Shown: positions 1 through 5,626, numbered from the stretch's first letter. The stretch is DNA of 6,108 nucleotides from Acidobacteriota bacterium (GCA_003225615.1 QIAS01000352.1:1-6108), one strand, 5' to 3'. Notes: generated by a model not told the origin, from the letters alone. Numbers and translations are program-made.

Positions 1-1
1 C

Positions 2-934
2 GGGCAGGGCGAGGAGACGACCTTCGCCCAGTTGATCGCCGACCAGCTAGGGATTGATCCGGACGACGTCAACGTGGTTCACGGGGACACCATGGCGGTG
101 CCCTACGGAATCGGAACTTTCGGAAGCCGCGCCACGGCTGTCGGCGGCACGGCAGCCTACATGGCTACGCAAAAGTTGAAAGCCAAGATGGCGACCCTAG
201 CCGCGCACCTGCTCGGTGCGAAGCCTGCCGACATCACCATTGGCCGCGGCCGGCTCACGGCCAAGGGCAACAAAAAGTCGATTTCTTTCGGTGAATTGGT
301 CATGGCGGCCTACACCGCCAGAAATATTCCTCCGGGCTTCGAGCCCGGTATGGAAGCCACGCACTTCTTCGAGCCATCGAACTTTACCTTCCCCTTCGGA
401 GCACACATCGCTTCCGTAGAAGTCGATGGGGAGACCGGTGAAGTCAAAATCGACAAATACGTTGCCGTGGACGACTGCGGCAACGTGCTCAATCCGCTGC
501 TGGTTGATGGACAGATTCACGGTGGCATCGCGCAAGGCTTAGGCCAGGCCATGTGGGAGGAACTCATCTACAACGAAGACGGGCAGCTCGTCACCGGGTC
601 GCTCATGGATTACGCCCTTCCCAAGGCTCATCTGCTGCCGGATTTCACGCTCGAACGCACGGTCACGCCTTCGCCGGTGAATCCCATGGGCGTCAAAGGG
701 GTCGGCGAAGCTGGCACCATCGCGTCGACGCCGTGCATGGTCAATGCTGTCTGCGATGCGCTTTCACCTTTGGGCGTCCGCCACATCGATATGCCACTCA
801 AGCCCGAACGGGTCTGGCGCGCCATTACGCACGCCCAGGCTTCGCGCGATGAGCATGAACTAGCGATGGCGGGCGCGGTGGCGAAACCTTCTAGCAGCAA
901 ATCGGGCCGGAAGACGGCCGGGAGGCGCGCATGA
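2..934 (+). CDS. Xanthine dehydrogenase-family molybdopterin-binding (large) subunit, C-terminal part (5' end outside window)
   Basis: This is the large catalytic subunit of a CoxL/xanthine dehydrogenase-type molybdenum hydroxylase. Such enzymes insert water-derived oxygen into C-H bonds of aromatics, heterocycles or aldehydes, or oxidise CO, and pass electrons to the FeS and FAD subunits. The frame is open from base 2, so only about 310 C-terminal residues are visible. They begin with GQGEET, a molybdopterin-contact motif of the family. Then come GTFGSRATAVGG, NVLNPLLVDGQIHGGIAQG, and GVGEAGT at bases 698-718, whose Glu codon (707-709) matches the conserved catalytic glutamate. The family end motif KPERVWRAI is followed by an unusual basic tail, KSGRKTAGRRA. 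The stop overlaps the start of the FAD subunit (ATGA), so the two are co-translated. The active-site loop that separates true CO dehydrogenase (AYxCSFR) from other members lies upstream, so the substrate is unknown. Confidence 0.93.
   Translation, partial: GQGEETTFAQLIADQLGIDPDDVNVVHGDTMAVPYGIGTFGSRATAVGGTAAYMATQKLKAKMATLAAHLLGAKPADITIGRGRLTAKGNKKSISFGELVMAAYTARNIPPGFEPGMEATHFFEPSNFTFPFGAHIASVEVDGETGEVKIDKYVAVDDCGNVLNPLLVDGQIHGGIAQGLGQAMWEELIYNEDGQLVTGSLMDYALPKAHLLPDFTLERTVTPSPVNPMGVKGVGEAGTIASTPCMVNAVCDALSPLGVRHIDMPLKPERVWRAITHAQASRDEHELAMAGAVAKPSSSKSGRKTAGRRA
921..925 (+). promoter_or_regulatory. Ribosome binding site of the FAD subunit
   Basis: GGAGG lies 5 bases before the ATG at 931, inside the last codons of the large subunit. 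It supports the ATGA-overlap start and independent re-initiation rather than pure coupling. Confidence 0.75.
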
Positions 935-1782
935 TTGCAGCCAACTTTGATTACGAATCTCCCCGCACCCTTAGCGAAGCGCTAGAACTGCTTTCTTCGC
1001 GCGAGGACGCCAAAATCCTGGCCGGAGGACATAGCCTGCTGCCGGCCATGAAACTGCGCCTGGCCACGCCAGCCCTGCTCGTGGACATTAGCCGCATTAG
1101 TGGCCTGAACTACATTCGGGAAGTCGGCGACCGGGTCTCCATTGGAGCCATGACCACGCACGCGGAAGTCGTATCCTCAGACGTGCTGCAACGCTCTTCG
1201 CCTCTCCTGCCGCAAGCTGCTTCGCAAATCGGCGACACACAGGTCCGCAATTGCGGCACTATTGGAGGCTCTTTGGCACAAGCCCATCCGGCGGCAGACT
1301 ACCCCGCAGTGGTGCTGGCACTTGACGCTGAAATCGTGGCCGTTGGCCGTGGCGGCGAGCGCCCTATCAAAGCGCTCGATTTCTTCACTGGAATGTTCTC
1401 CACCGCGCTACGTGCGGATGAAATTATTACCGAGGTCCGCGTGCCCAACACTGAAGGTCAACGCGTCGCTTACAAGAAGCACCATCACCCAGCCTCTGGA
1501 TTTGCGGTGGTTGGGGTGGCTGTCCGCCTCAAGGCTTCCGCAGAGAGAATCGATACGGTAGCCGTTGGCATTACGGGAGTCTCGCACAACGCATATCGGG
1601 CTGTGGCGGTGGAGGACTCTCTGCGCGGCAGACCGCTGGGAGCAATCGCTGCAGCCGCGGCACGCGTGGCCAACGACGTCGACGTGCTCGGGGATTACTA
1701 CGCCTCGGCCGAGTACCGAAAGCACCTGGCCGCTGTACTGACCCGTCGCGCCCTGGAGCAGGCCGCAGGCGTACGAAAATGA
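931..1782 (+). CDS. FAD-binding medium subunit of a xanthine/CO dehydrogenase-family molybdenum hydroxylase (CoxM-like)
   Basis: This 283-residue flavoprotein subunit carries electrons from the FeS subunit to the final acceptor. The FAD-binding PCMH-type fold is shown by AGGHSLLPAMK at residues 31-41 and TIGGSLAQAHPAAD at 110-123, the two classic flavin-pyrophosphate motifs of CoxM and XdhB proteins. The C-terminal medium-subunit domain ends with DYYASAEYRKHLA (255-267), a family signature. Length is normal for CoxM (about 280-290). There is no Cys-rich insertion: I see only one cysteine, at residue 108. This argues against the 4-hydroxybenzoyl-CoA reductase beta subunit, which carries an extra [4Fe-4S] segment. 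The ATG overlaps the preceding stop (ATGA) and has a good Shine-Dalgarno, GGAGG at 921-925. The order large-medium differs from the common coxMSL order, and the small subunit is not in view. Confidence 0.94.
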   Translation: MIAANFDYESPRTLSEALELLSSREDAKILAGGHSLLPAMKLRLATPALLVDISRISGLNYIREVGDRVSIGAMTTHAEVVSSDVLQRSSPLLPQAASQIGDTQVRNCGTIGGSLAQAHPAADYPAVVLALDAEIVAVGRGGERPIKALDFFTGMFSTALRADEIITEVRVPNTEGQRVAYKKHHHPASGFAVVGVAVRLKASAERIDTVAVGITGVSHNAYRAVAVEDSLRGRPLGAIAAAAARVANDVDVLGDYYASAEYRKHLAAVLTRRALEQAAGVRK

Positions 1783-1790
1783 AGCAACTG

Positions 1791-1837
1791 GCGACGGCCG
1801 CCCTTCGGCTTGCTCAGGGCAGGCTCCCGGCCGTCGC
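1791..1837. repeat. REP-like intergenic palindrome
   Basis: A perfect 10-bp inverted repeat, GCGACGGCCG (1791-1800) and CGGCCGTCGC (1828-1837), encloses a 27-base loop. The loop holds a smaller 5-bp pair, GCCCT/AGGGC (1800-1804 with 1816-1820; base 1800 is shared with the outer stem). The inner text CCCTTCGGCTTGCTCAGGGC resembles a palindromic repeat I remember from intergenic regions of Acidobacteriota and other environmental genomes; this is recollection and not checked. The element starts 8 bases after the FAD-subunit stop. A hairpin there could protect or end the mRNA, but no T-run follows, so it is not a standard intrinsic terminator. Confidence 0.6.
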
Positions 1838-1873
1838 ACGCCAGAGCGAAGCCCGCTAGCATCCCAATTGGTC

Positions 1874-1879
1874 TACAAT
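1874..1879 (+). promoter_or_regulatory. Possible -10 element for the membrane protein/ligase pair
   Basis: TACAAT matches five of six sigma70 -10 positions and sits about 24 bases before the TTG start at 1903, leaving room for a short leader containing the Shine-Dalgarno. No recognisable -35 box is found 16-18 bases upstream (that stretch reads GCCCGC), so the promoter is tentative. Its place directly after the palindrome supports a new transcription unit here. Confidence 0.33.
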
Positions 1880-1893
1880 CAACCCATTCGCCC

Positions 1894-1897
1894 GAGG
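1894..1897 (+). promoter_or_regulatory. Ribosome binding site deciding the TTG start at 1903
   Basis: GAGG lies 5 bases before TTG 1903. The other in-frame TTG at 1810 lies inside the palindromic repeat and would add about 31 residues of low-quality sequence, so 1903 is preferred. Confidence 0.55.
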
Positions 1898-1902
1898 TCC
1901 CA

Positions 1903-2286
1903 TTGACGACTCCCAGGTCCAATCGCTCGCCTCGATGGACGGTGATTGCCTCCGGATTGCTTATCGCTGCACTCGGCCTGGTGGTGATGTATACAAATCG
2001 CAGTGCCTTTTTCAGTCCCGCCGCAGTAGTCGTCGTCTCCGCTATTGGAATGGCTGCCTTGCTGTTGCAACTGCGTTTTCGCCGTGATCTTTCTCCCGCG
2101 ATACACGCTCCCCGCTGGTTGAATATCTTAGGAATCCTTTTCGCCTTTGGTGCGCTCTTTGGCGACCTGGTCCACTTCAGCTCACAGGTCATCGAGTTGC
2201 TGGCGCTCGCGGCTGTCGTCTGTTTTGGTAGCAGCAGTGCCATAGTGCTCGACTCCATCCGCAAGCAACGCGCTCTACCCAAATGA
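1903..2286 (+). CDS. Small four-helix membrane protein of unknown function
   Basis: I do not recognise this family. From the TTG start it is 127 residues, almost all hydrophobic, with four likely membrane helices at about 12-30, 37-56, 72-90 and 95-115. Basic residues cluster at the N-terminus (RSNRSPR), in the middle loop (RFRRD, 58-62) and at the C-terminus (RKQR), which predicts both ends in the cytoplasm. There is no signal peptide and no catalytic motif. The TTG start is supported by GAGG 5 bases upstream. The stop codon overlaps the ATG of the benzoate-CoA ligase-family gene (ATGA), and that gene has no clear Shine-Dalgarno, so the two are probably translationally coupled. A role in uptake or membrane association of the ligase substrate is only a guess. 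Gene reality is well supported by the overlap and clean topology, but function is not. Confidence 0.72.
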   Translation: MTTPRSNRSPRWTVIASGLLIAALGLVVMYTNRSAFFSPAAVVVVSAIGMAALLLQLRFRRDLSPAIHAPRWLNILGILFAFGALFGDLVHFSSQVIELLALAAVVCFGSSSAIVLDSIRKQRALPK

Positions 2287-3875
2287 TCGCGGGTGCGCAC
2301 ATTTCTCTTCCCGAAGAATTCAACGCCGCGGCATACTTCATCGACAGAAACCTGCAGGAAGGTCGCGGCGAAAAAACTGCCATAGAGTGCGAGGAGGCTC
2401 GGCTTACTTATCGCCAGCTCCATGACCGCGTAAATCGCATAGGCAACGCGCTTCGCAAGCTGGGTGTCCGCATGGAGGAGCGTGTTCTGCTGCTCCTGCT
2501 GGACATACCTGAATTCGCCGCCAGTTTCTTTGGAGCTATCAAAATCGGAGCCGTTCCCGTGCCGGTCAACACGTTGCTGAGGTCTTCCGACTACCAGTAC
2601 ATGTTGAACAACTCCCGCGCGCGCATCGCTATTGTCAGCGACTCGCTTTACCCCCACATCCGATCAATCCCCAAAACTGAGTTGCGCTACTTGAAGCACA
2701 TCATCGTGGTTGGGCAGGAAGCGCCGGCTGGAACCTTGCACTTCGCCGAACTTATCGAGCAGAATTCGTCCCAACTCGACCCGGAGCTCACCAGTAAGGA
2801 TGACGCAGCATTCTGGCTCTACTCCTCTGGCTCCACAGGATTTCCGAAAGCCTGTGTCCATCTGCAGCATGACATGGTGATCTGCGCGGAGCGCTATGCG
2901 AAAGGCATTCTCGGAGCTACGGAACACGACCGCTTCTTCAGTGTGGCAAAACTATTTTTTGCCTATGGTTTGGGAAACGGGCTGTACTTTCCTCTGGCAG
3001 TGGGCGGTACGAGCATCCTGTGGTCCGGCCCGCCCAAGCCGCAAGACATCTTCCAGTGCATTGAGCGCCATCGTCCCACGCTATTCTTTTCCGTTCCTTC
3101 TAACTTTGCTGCATTGCTTGCCCAGCCTCAGGGCGACGGCTCCAATTGCGATCTCTCCTCCATACGCTATGCTGTCTCTGCCGGTGAAGCCCTGCCGGCC
3201 GGCATTTTCCATCGCTTCAAAGATCGGTTTGGCGTCGAGATACTCGACGCCATCGGCTCTACCGAAGTCCTGCACATGTTCATCGCGAATCGTCCCGGCG
3301 CGGTGCGCCCCGGTTCCAGCGGCCAAATCATTCCCGGTTATGAAGCGAAAATTCTCGATGAGAGCGACCAACCCGTGGAGCGCGGAGAAATTGGCAGCCT
3401 GCTAGTCAAGGCGGATTCCACTTGCGCCGGCTACTGGAACCAGCACCAACGCACCAAAGATACAATTGAAGGCCATTGGATCCGCACCGGAGACAAATAC
3501 CTTCAGGACGCCGATGGCTATTTCTGGTACGCCGGCCGTTCTGATGACATGCTCAAATGCAGCGGCATCTGGGTGAGCCCTGTCGAAATCGAGACTGTCC
3601 TGATCGAGCATGCTGCTGTCCGGGAAGCGGCGGTGATAGGCAAGAAAGACAAAGATGAACTGTTGAAACCTGTCGCCTGTGTGGTTTTGAAAGACGGTGC
3701 GACCGGCACTCCTGAACTGGCGCGCGAATTGGAAGAATTCGTTGTCAGCCGCTTGCCGGCATTCAAGCGCCCGCGATGGATACACTTCGTTGCTGAAATA
3801 CCCAAAACTGCAACCGGGAAACTACAACGGTACAAGCTCCGCCAGCAGCTCTCCCAATCCACTACTCTTTCGTGA
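2283..3875 (+). CDS. Benzoate-CoA ligase-family acyl-CoA synthetase (adenylate-forming enzyme)
   Basis: This enzyme would activate an aromatic or related carboxylate with ATP and then CoA, giving acyl-CoA, AMP and pyrophosphate in the cytoplasm. The 530 residues match the usual length. FNAAAYFIDRNLQEGRGEK (13-31) is the characteristic N-terminus of benzoate-CoA ligases. Adenylation motifs follow in order: P-loop YSSGSTGFPK (180-189), KLFFAYGLGNG (223-233, pocket side), DAIGSTEVLHMF (322-333), RTGDKY (401-406), hinge region GRSDDMLKCSGIWVSPVEIE (418-437), and PKTATGKLQRYKLR (507-520) with the catalytic Lys at 513. All core residues are present, so it should be active. One oddity is Ala190 where the P-loop normally ends PKG. 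Benzoate, hydroxybenzoate and aminobenzoate ligases cannot be separated here. The gene overlaps the membrane-protein gene by 4 bases upstream and the convergent PilZ-TonB gene by 14 bases at its end. Confidence 0.93.
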   Translation: MIAGAHISLPEEFNAAAYFIDRNLQEGRGEKTAIECEEARLTYRQLHDRVNRIGNALRKLGVRMEERVLLLLLDIPEFAASFFGAIKIGAVPVPVNTLLRSSDYQYMLNNSRARIAIVSDSLYPHIRSIPKTELRYLKHIIVVGQEAPAGTLHFAELIEQNSSQLDPELTSKDDAAFWLYSSGSTGFPKACVHLQHDMVICAERYAKGILGATEHDRFFSVAKLFFAYGLGNGLYFPLAVGGTSILWSGPPKPQDIFQCIERHRPTLFFSVPSNFAALLAQPQGDGSNCDLSSIRYAVSAGEALPAGIFHRFKDRFGVEILDAIGSTEVLHMFIANRPGAVRPGSSGQIIPGYEAKILDESDQPVERGEIGSLLVKADSTCAGYWNQHQRTKDTIEGHWIRTGDKYLQDADGYFWYAGRSDDMLKCSGIWVSPVEIETVLIEHAAVREAAVIGKKDKDELLKPVACVVLKDGATGTPELARELEEFVVSRLPAFKRPRWIHFVAEIPKTATGKLQRYKLRQQLSQSTTLS

Positions 3876-4737
3876 GGCTCGGGGCGTCGAACTGCACCTC
3901 GAGAGTCGTCTCAACTTCTACGGGCGTGCCGTTGACATAGTACGGTTCATACCGCCACCAGCGCGCCGCATCCATGGCGGACTGTGCGAGCGCCTCTGGC
4001 CCGCTCACCGGTTCTAGCTTTACCACCTTGCCTTCCGTGTCAATCACGGCACGCAATACCACCATCCCTGGCAGGCGCTTCTGACGTGCCTCATCGGGAT
4101 ATACCGGATCAACCTTATGGGTGAGGCGCTGCTCCATTAGGCTGGCTGGCAGTGTTGCCCGGGGTAGTGGCACAGCGGCCTTCTGAGCAGAAAGCTGCGC
4201 TTCGATTTCGGTCCAGCCCTTTTGCCAGCGCCACCATCCCACCAGCGCTGCCGCGATGAGAAACGGAGCAATCCGCACAACAAGCCGCCTAGTAGGTCGC
4301 CGGAAGCCCTTGGCTTTATGCCTGACCGCAGGGGCTGCCGGTGTGGGTGCTTTCCCCTGAACTTTGGGTTTGGCAACCGGTGGGTTGGGCTCCTGCTTCG
4401 TCCAATCCCGAATCAGAGCCCGCTGTTCCTCAGAAAGTCCAAGGAACTCTACCCCACACCGCAGCTGAGACTGATAACGCACTACCGCCCGTGCTTCCAC
4501 AGGCCCATTTACGCCAGGCAGAGAAAATTGCACGCCCACCGACTCACCGGGAAAAATCACTCCCGCGAGTACTAGTCCTGCGCCTCCTGCGCTAATGTCC
4601 AGGGAACGACCCGGGATGCGGTCTGGCACCCCGGATCGCAAGACAGTTACGTCCAAAGGAACCGCAACCTTGTATCGGGGAAGACCGCGCCGTGCCGAAT
4701 GTTCTTGTGAGATTGCGGGGGACACTGCCGTGCTCAT
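3862..4737 (-). CDS. PilZ-transmembrane-TonB fusion protein
   Basis: This 291-residue protein has an unusual architecture. Residues 16-101 look like a PilZ domain: RRGLPR with the RxxxR c-di-GMP motif (Arg17, Arg21), the D/NxSxxG motif as DISAGG (47-52), then a beta-rich region ending CGVEFLGL (94-101). Residues 115-151 form a Pro/Lys/Arg-rich linker. One membrane helix follows at about 152-169. Residues 204-285 form a TonB C-terminal domain, with DPVYPDEARQKRLPGMVVLR, VIDTEGKVVKLEPVSG and ARWWRYEPYYVNG. Predicted topology is PilZ in the cytoplasm and TonB domain in the periplasm. The TM lacks the His that classical TonB uses to couple to ExbB/ExbD. The ATG has AGGTGA three bases upstream. 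It converges on the ligase gene with a 14-base overlap. It may let c-di-GMP affect an envelope function. Domain calls are firm, the function is inferred. Confidence 0.88.
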   Translation of the reverse strand: MSTAVSPAISQEHSARRGLPRYKVAVPLDVTVLRSGVPDRIPGRSLDISAGGAGLVLAGVIFPGESVGVQFSLPGVNGPVEARAVVRYQSQLRCGVEFLGLSEEQRALIRDWTKQEPNPPVAKPKVQGKAPTPAAPAVRHKAKGFRRPTRRLVVRIAPFLIAAALVGWWRWQKGWTEIEAQLSAQKAAVPLPRATLPASLMEQRLTHKVDPVYPDEARQKRLPGMVVLRAVIDTEGKVVKLEPVSGPEALAQSAMDAARWWRYEPYYVNGTPVEVETTLEVQFDAPSLTKE

Positions 4738-4740
4738 AAC

Positions 4741-4746
4741 TCACCT
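4741..4746 (-). promoter_or_regulatory. Ribosome binding site of the PilZ-TonB gene
   Basis: On the minus strand AGGTGA is followed by GTT and the ATG at 4737. It fixes the start and keeps the short unstructured N-terminus ahead of the PilZ RxxxR motif. Confidence 0.65.
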
Positions 4747-4825
4747 AATTGCATTTAGACGACAAAACTCCCTCGCCTTGCAATCCAGGACGCAACCAAC
4801 TGGCGCCGGGCAAAACTATGGGCTG

Positions 4826-4834
4826 AGTATAGCA
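4826..4834 (-). promoter_or_regulatory. Possible extended -10 promoter of the PilZ-TonB gene
   Basis: On the minus strand TGCTATACT is a TGn extended -10 with hexamer TATACT (five of six consensus). No TTGACA-like box stands at the right distance, which extended -10 promoters can tolerate. A start near 4819 would give a leader of roughly 80 bases before the ATG at 4737. An inverted repeat at 4840-4884 covers the place of the -35 region. Confidence 0.42.
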
Positions 4835-4839
4835 CTGCT

Positions 4840-4898
4840 GGGAGCTATGCCCGGAAGGATGTCATTCGGCTGGGGATAGCTCCCGCTTCGCGGCATAG
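4840..4898. repeat. Overlapping inverted repeats upstream of the PilZ-TonB gene
   Basis: A perfect 9-bp inverted repeat, GGGAGCTAT (4840-4848) and ATAGCTCCC (4876-4884), has a 27-base loop. A second pair, CTATGCC (4845-4851) and GGCATAG (4892-4898), shares the bases CTAT with the first left arm, so the two stems exclude each other. No T-run follows on either strand. It lies in the 222-base gap between the short basic protein and the PilZ-TonB gene. It could be an operator dyad, a 3' hairpin of the upstream transcript or a degenerate repeat element. Confidence 0.5.
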
Positions 4899-4959
4899 GG
4901 TCGCGACGGCAGCCGGAGCCGGGCCATCACTAACTGTAATATTCCTGATAGGTGAGACC

Positions 4960-5145
4960 TCAGCGATAAAGCATCATTAAGTATTCATTGGCCGCGATAT
5001 CGCCGCTCCACTCCGGGCTGCGTTGCTTTTTGCGCTTCCTTTTCTTTGCCGCACCTTCTGGTTCTGCGGAAACGGACAACTTCTGTTCCGCAACTTCGGC
5101 ACCCGCTTCGGGGGCCTTACTTGGATCCTCAAACACCCCACTCAT
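4960..5145 (-). CDS. Short hypothetical protein with a highly basic patch
   Basis: I do not recognise this protein. From the ATG at 5145 it has 61 residues: an acidic, Ala/Glu-rich N-terminal half, then a strongly basic run AAKKRKRKKQR and a short C-terminus, SPEWSGDIAANEYLMMLYR. There is no signal peptide or membrane helix. The frame is open further upstream, with alternative starts ATG 5166 (68 residues) and TTG 5187 (75 residues). I prefer 5145 because AGGGAG sits 8 bases before it, while 5166 has only AAAGG almost touching the codon and 5187 has no visible site. The basic run suggests nucleic-acid or ribosome binding, but that is a guess. It precedes the PilZ-TonB gene on the same strand, separated by 222 bases containing a likely promoter, so co-transcription is uncertain. 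Confidence 0.55.
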   Translation of the reverse strand: MSGVFEDPSKAPEAGAEVAEQKLSVSAEPEGAAKKRKRKKQRSPEWSGDIAANEYLMMLYR

Positions 5146-5314
5146 GGCCGCCACTCCCTGGCTCATCGCCTTTAGCGATTTGCACAAATCTTTTGATGTG
5201 CCCGGGAGCAGAGCAGATGCTCAGCAGAAAAGCGGATAGACCCAAATTTAGCTGTAGGAATTAACAGTAGGTGAGTAGCTCATGCCGACGTGCGAGCAGT
5301 AACATAACCAGCCC

Positions 5315-5336
5315 AAAAGCGCGGCCCCGGGCCGCG
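5315..5336 (-). terminator. Intrinsic terminator after the coiled-coil protein gene
   Basis: Read on the minus strand, a 7-bp all-GC stem CGCGGCC/GGCCGCG (5330-5336 with 5320-5326) closes a 3-base loop, followed by C and TTTT (5315-5318). It lies 33 bases after the TAA stop at 5369. The T-run is short, so efficiency is uncertain, but position and stem strength fit. The rest of the 223-base gap between 5146 and 5368 shows no gene. It holds only a small GAGCA/TGCTC dyad at about 5206-5222. Confidence 0.6.
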
Positions 5337-5368
5337 GGCAGAGACTCTGATTCGATTGGCCGCCTCGC

Positions 5369-5623
5369 TTATGGCCAGCGCTTCGCCGTATCTTCCCAGC
5401 CCGCCGCACGGGCCGGCTGCGGCGTGGCGTTTACTGCCGGCTGTGGAATCCGGATAGGTTGTTGCCCCGTCGCCGGGGACGCTAGTGTGGGCTTGGGCGT
5501 TTCGCCTGAATCCTTGCCTTCGTCAGACAACAAAGGGGCCGCAACCCGCAGTGCTTCGACTTCCTTTTCCAGCCTTGCCAATTCAAGTTCTTTCTGTCTC
5601 AGAACCTCGTAAACATTCTTCAT
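5369..5623 (-). CDS. Small coiled-coil protein with Pro-rich tail, conserved hypothetical
   Basis: This is an 84-residue soluble protein. Residues 4-32 form a charged amphipathic helix with a clear heptad pattern (Val4, Leu8, Leu15, Leu18, Val22, Leu25, Ala29, Leu32), predicted to be a short coiled coil. It begins MKNVYEVLRQKELELARLEK. The remainder is Pro/Ala/Thr-rich and probably disordered, ending in DTAKRWP. From memory, proteins with this N-terminus and the KRWP end recur in acidobacterial genomes without assigned function. ATG 5623 is chosen over GTG 5647. It has AGGTG three bases upstream, and the predicted transcription start (about 5652) leaves a normal leader of about 29 bases, whereas GTG 5647 would have almost none. 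It has its own promoter (5659-5687) and a terminator (5315-5336), so it looks like a monocistronic unit. Confidence 0.75.
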   Translation of the reverse strand: MKNVYEVLRQKELELARLEKEVEALRVAAPLLSDEGKDSGETPKPTLASPATGQQPIRIPQPAVNATPQPARAAGWEDTAKRWP

Positions 5624-5626
5624 AGG

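Noticed and set aside
2..934. Naming the large subunit as a true CO dehydrogenase (coxL)
   Set aside because: The diagnostic active-site loop is outside the window and nearby genes point to aromatic acids, so only the family is claimed.
1791..1837. Intrinsic terminator
   Set aside because: The outer stem is strong but the loop is 27 bases long and no T-run follows on either strand.
1810..1902. N-terminal extension of the membrane protein from TTG 1810
   Set aside because: The start lies inside the palindromic repeat, has no Shine-Dalgarno, and the added residues look like translated repeat. TTG 1903 has GAGG at good spacing.
1698..2657. 319-residue open frame on the minus strand
   Set aside because: It lies antisense to the FAD subunit end, the palindrome, the membrane protein and the ligase start. 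Its translation has no domain features and reads through the REP-like repeat. The plus-strand genes explain the region.
2896..3405. 169-residue open frame on the plus strand inside the ligase gene
   Set aside because: It overlaps a full-length enzyme with all core motifs and its own translation is low-complexity Ser/Pro-rich text typical of an out-of-frame reading.
4222..4879. Plus-strand open frames opposite the PilZ-TonB gene
   Set aside because: They are antisense to a protein with clear PilZ and TonB domains, and their translations carry no recognisable domain or membrane signal.
5271..5612. 113-residue plus-strand open frame
   Set aside because: It is antisense to the coiled-coil protein, which has a promoter, Shine-Dalgarno and terminator. 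The Ser/Ala/Gly-rich translation shows no domain.
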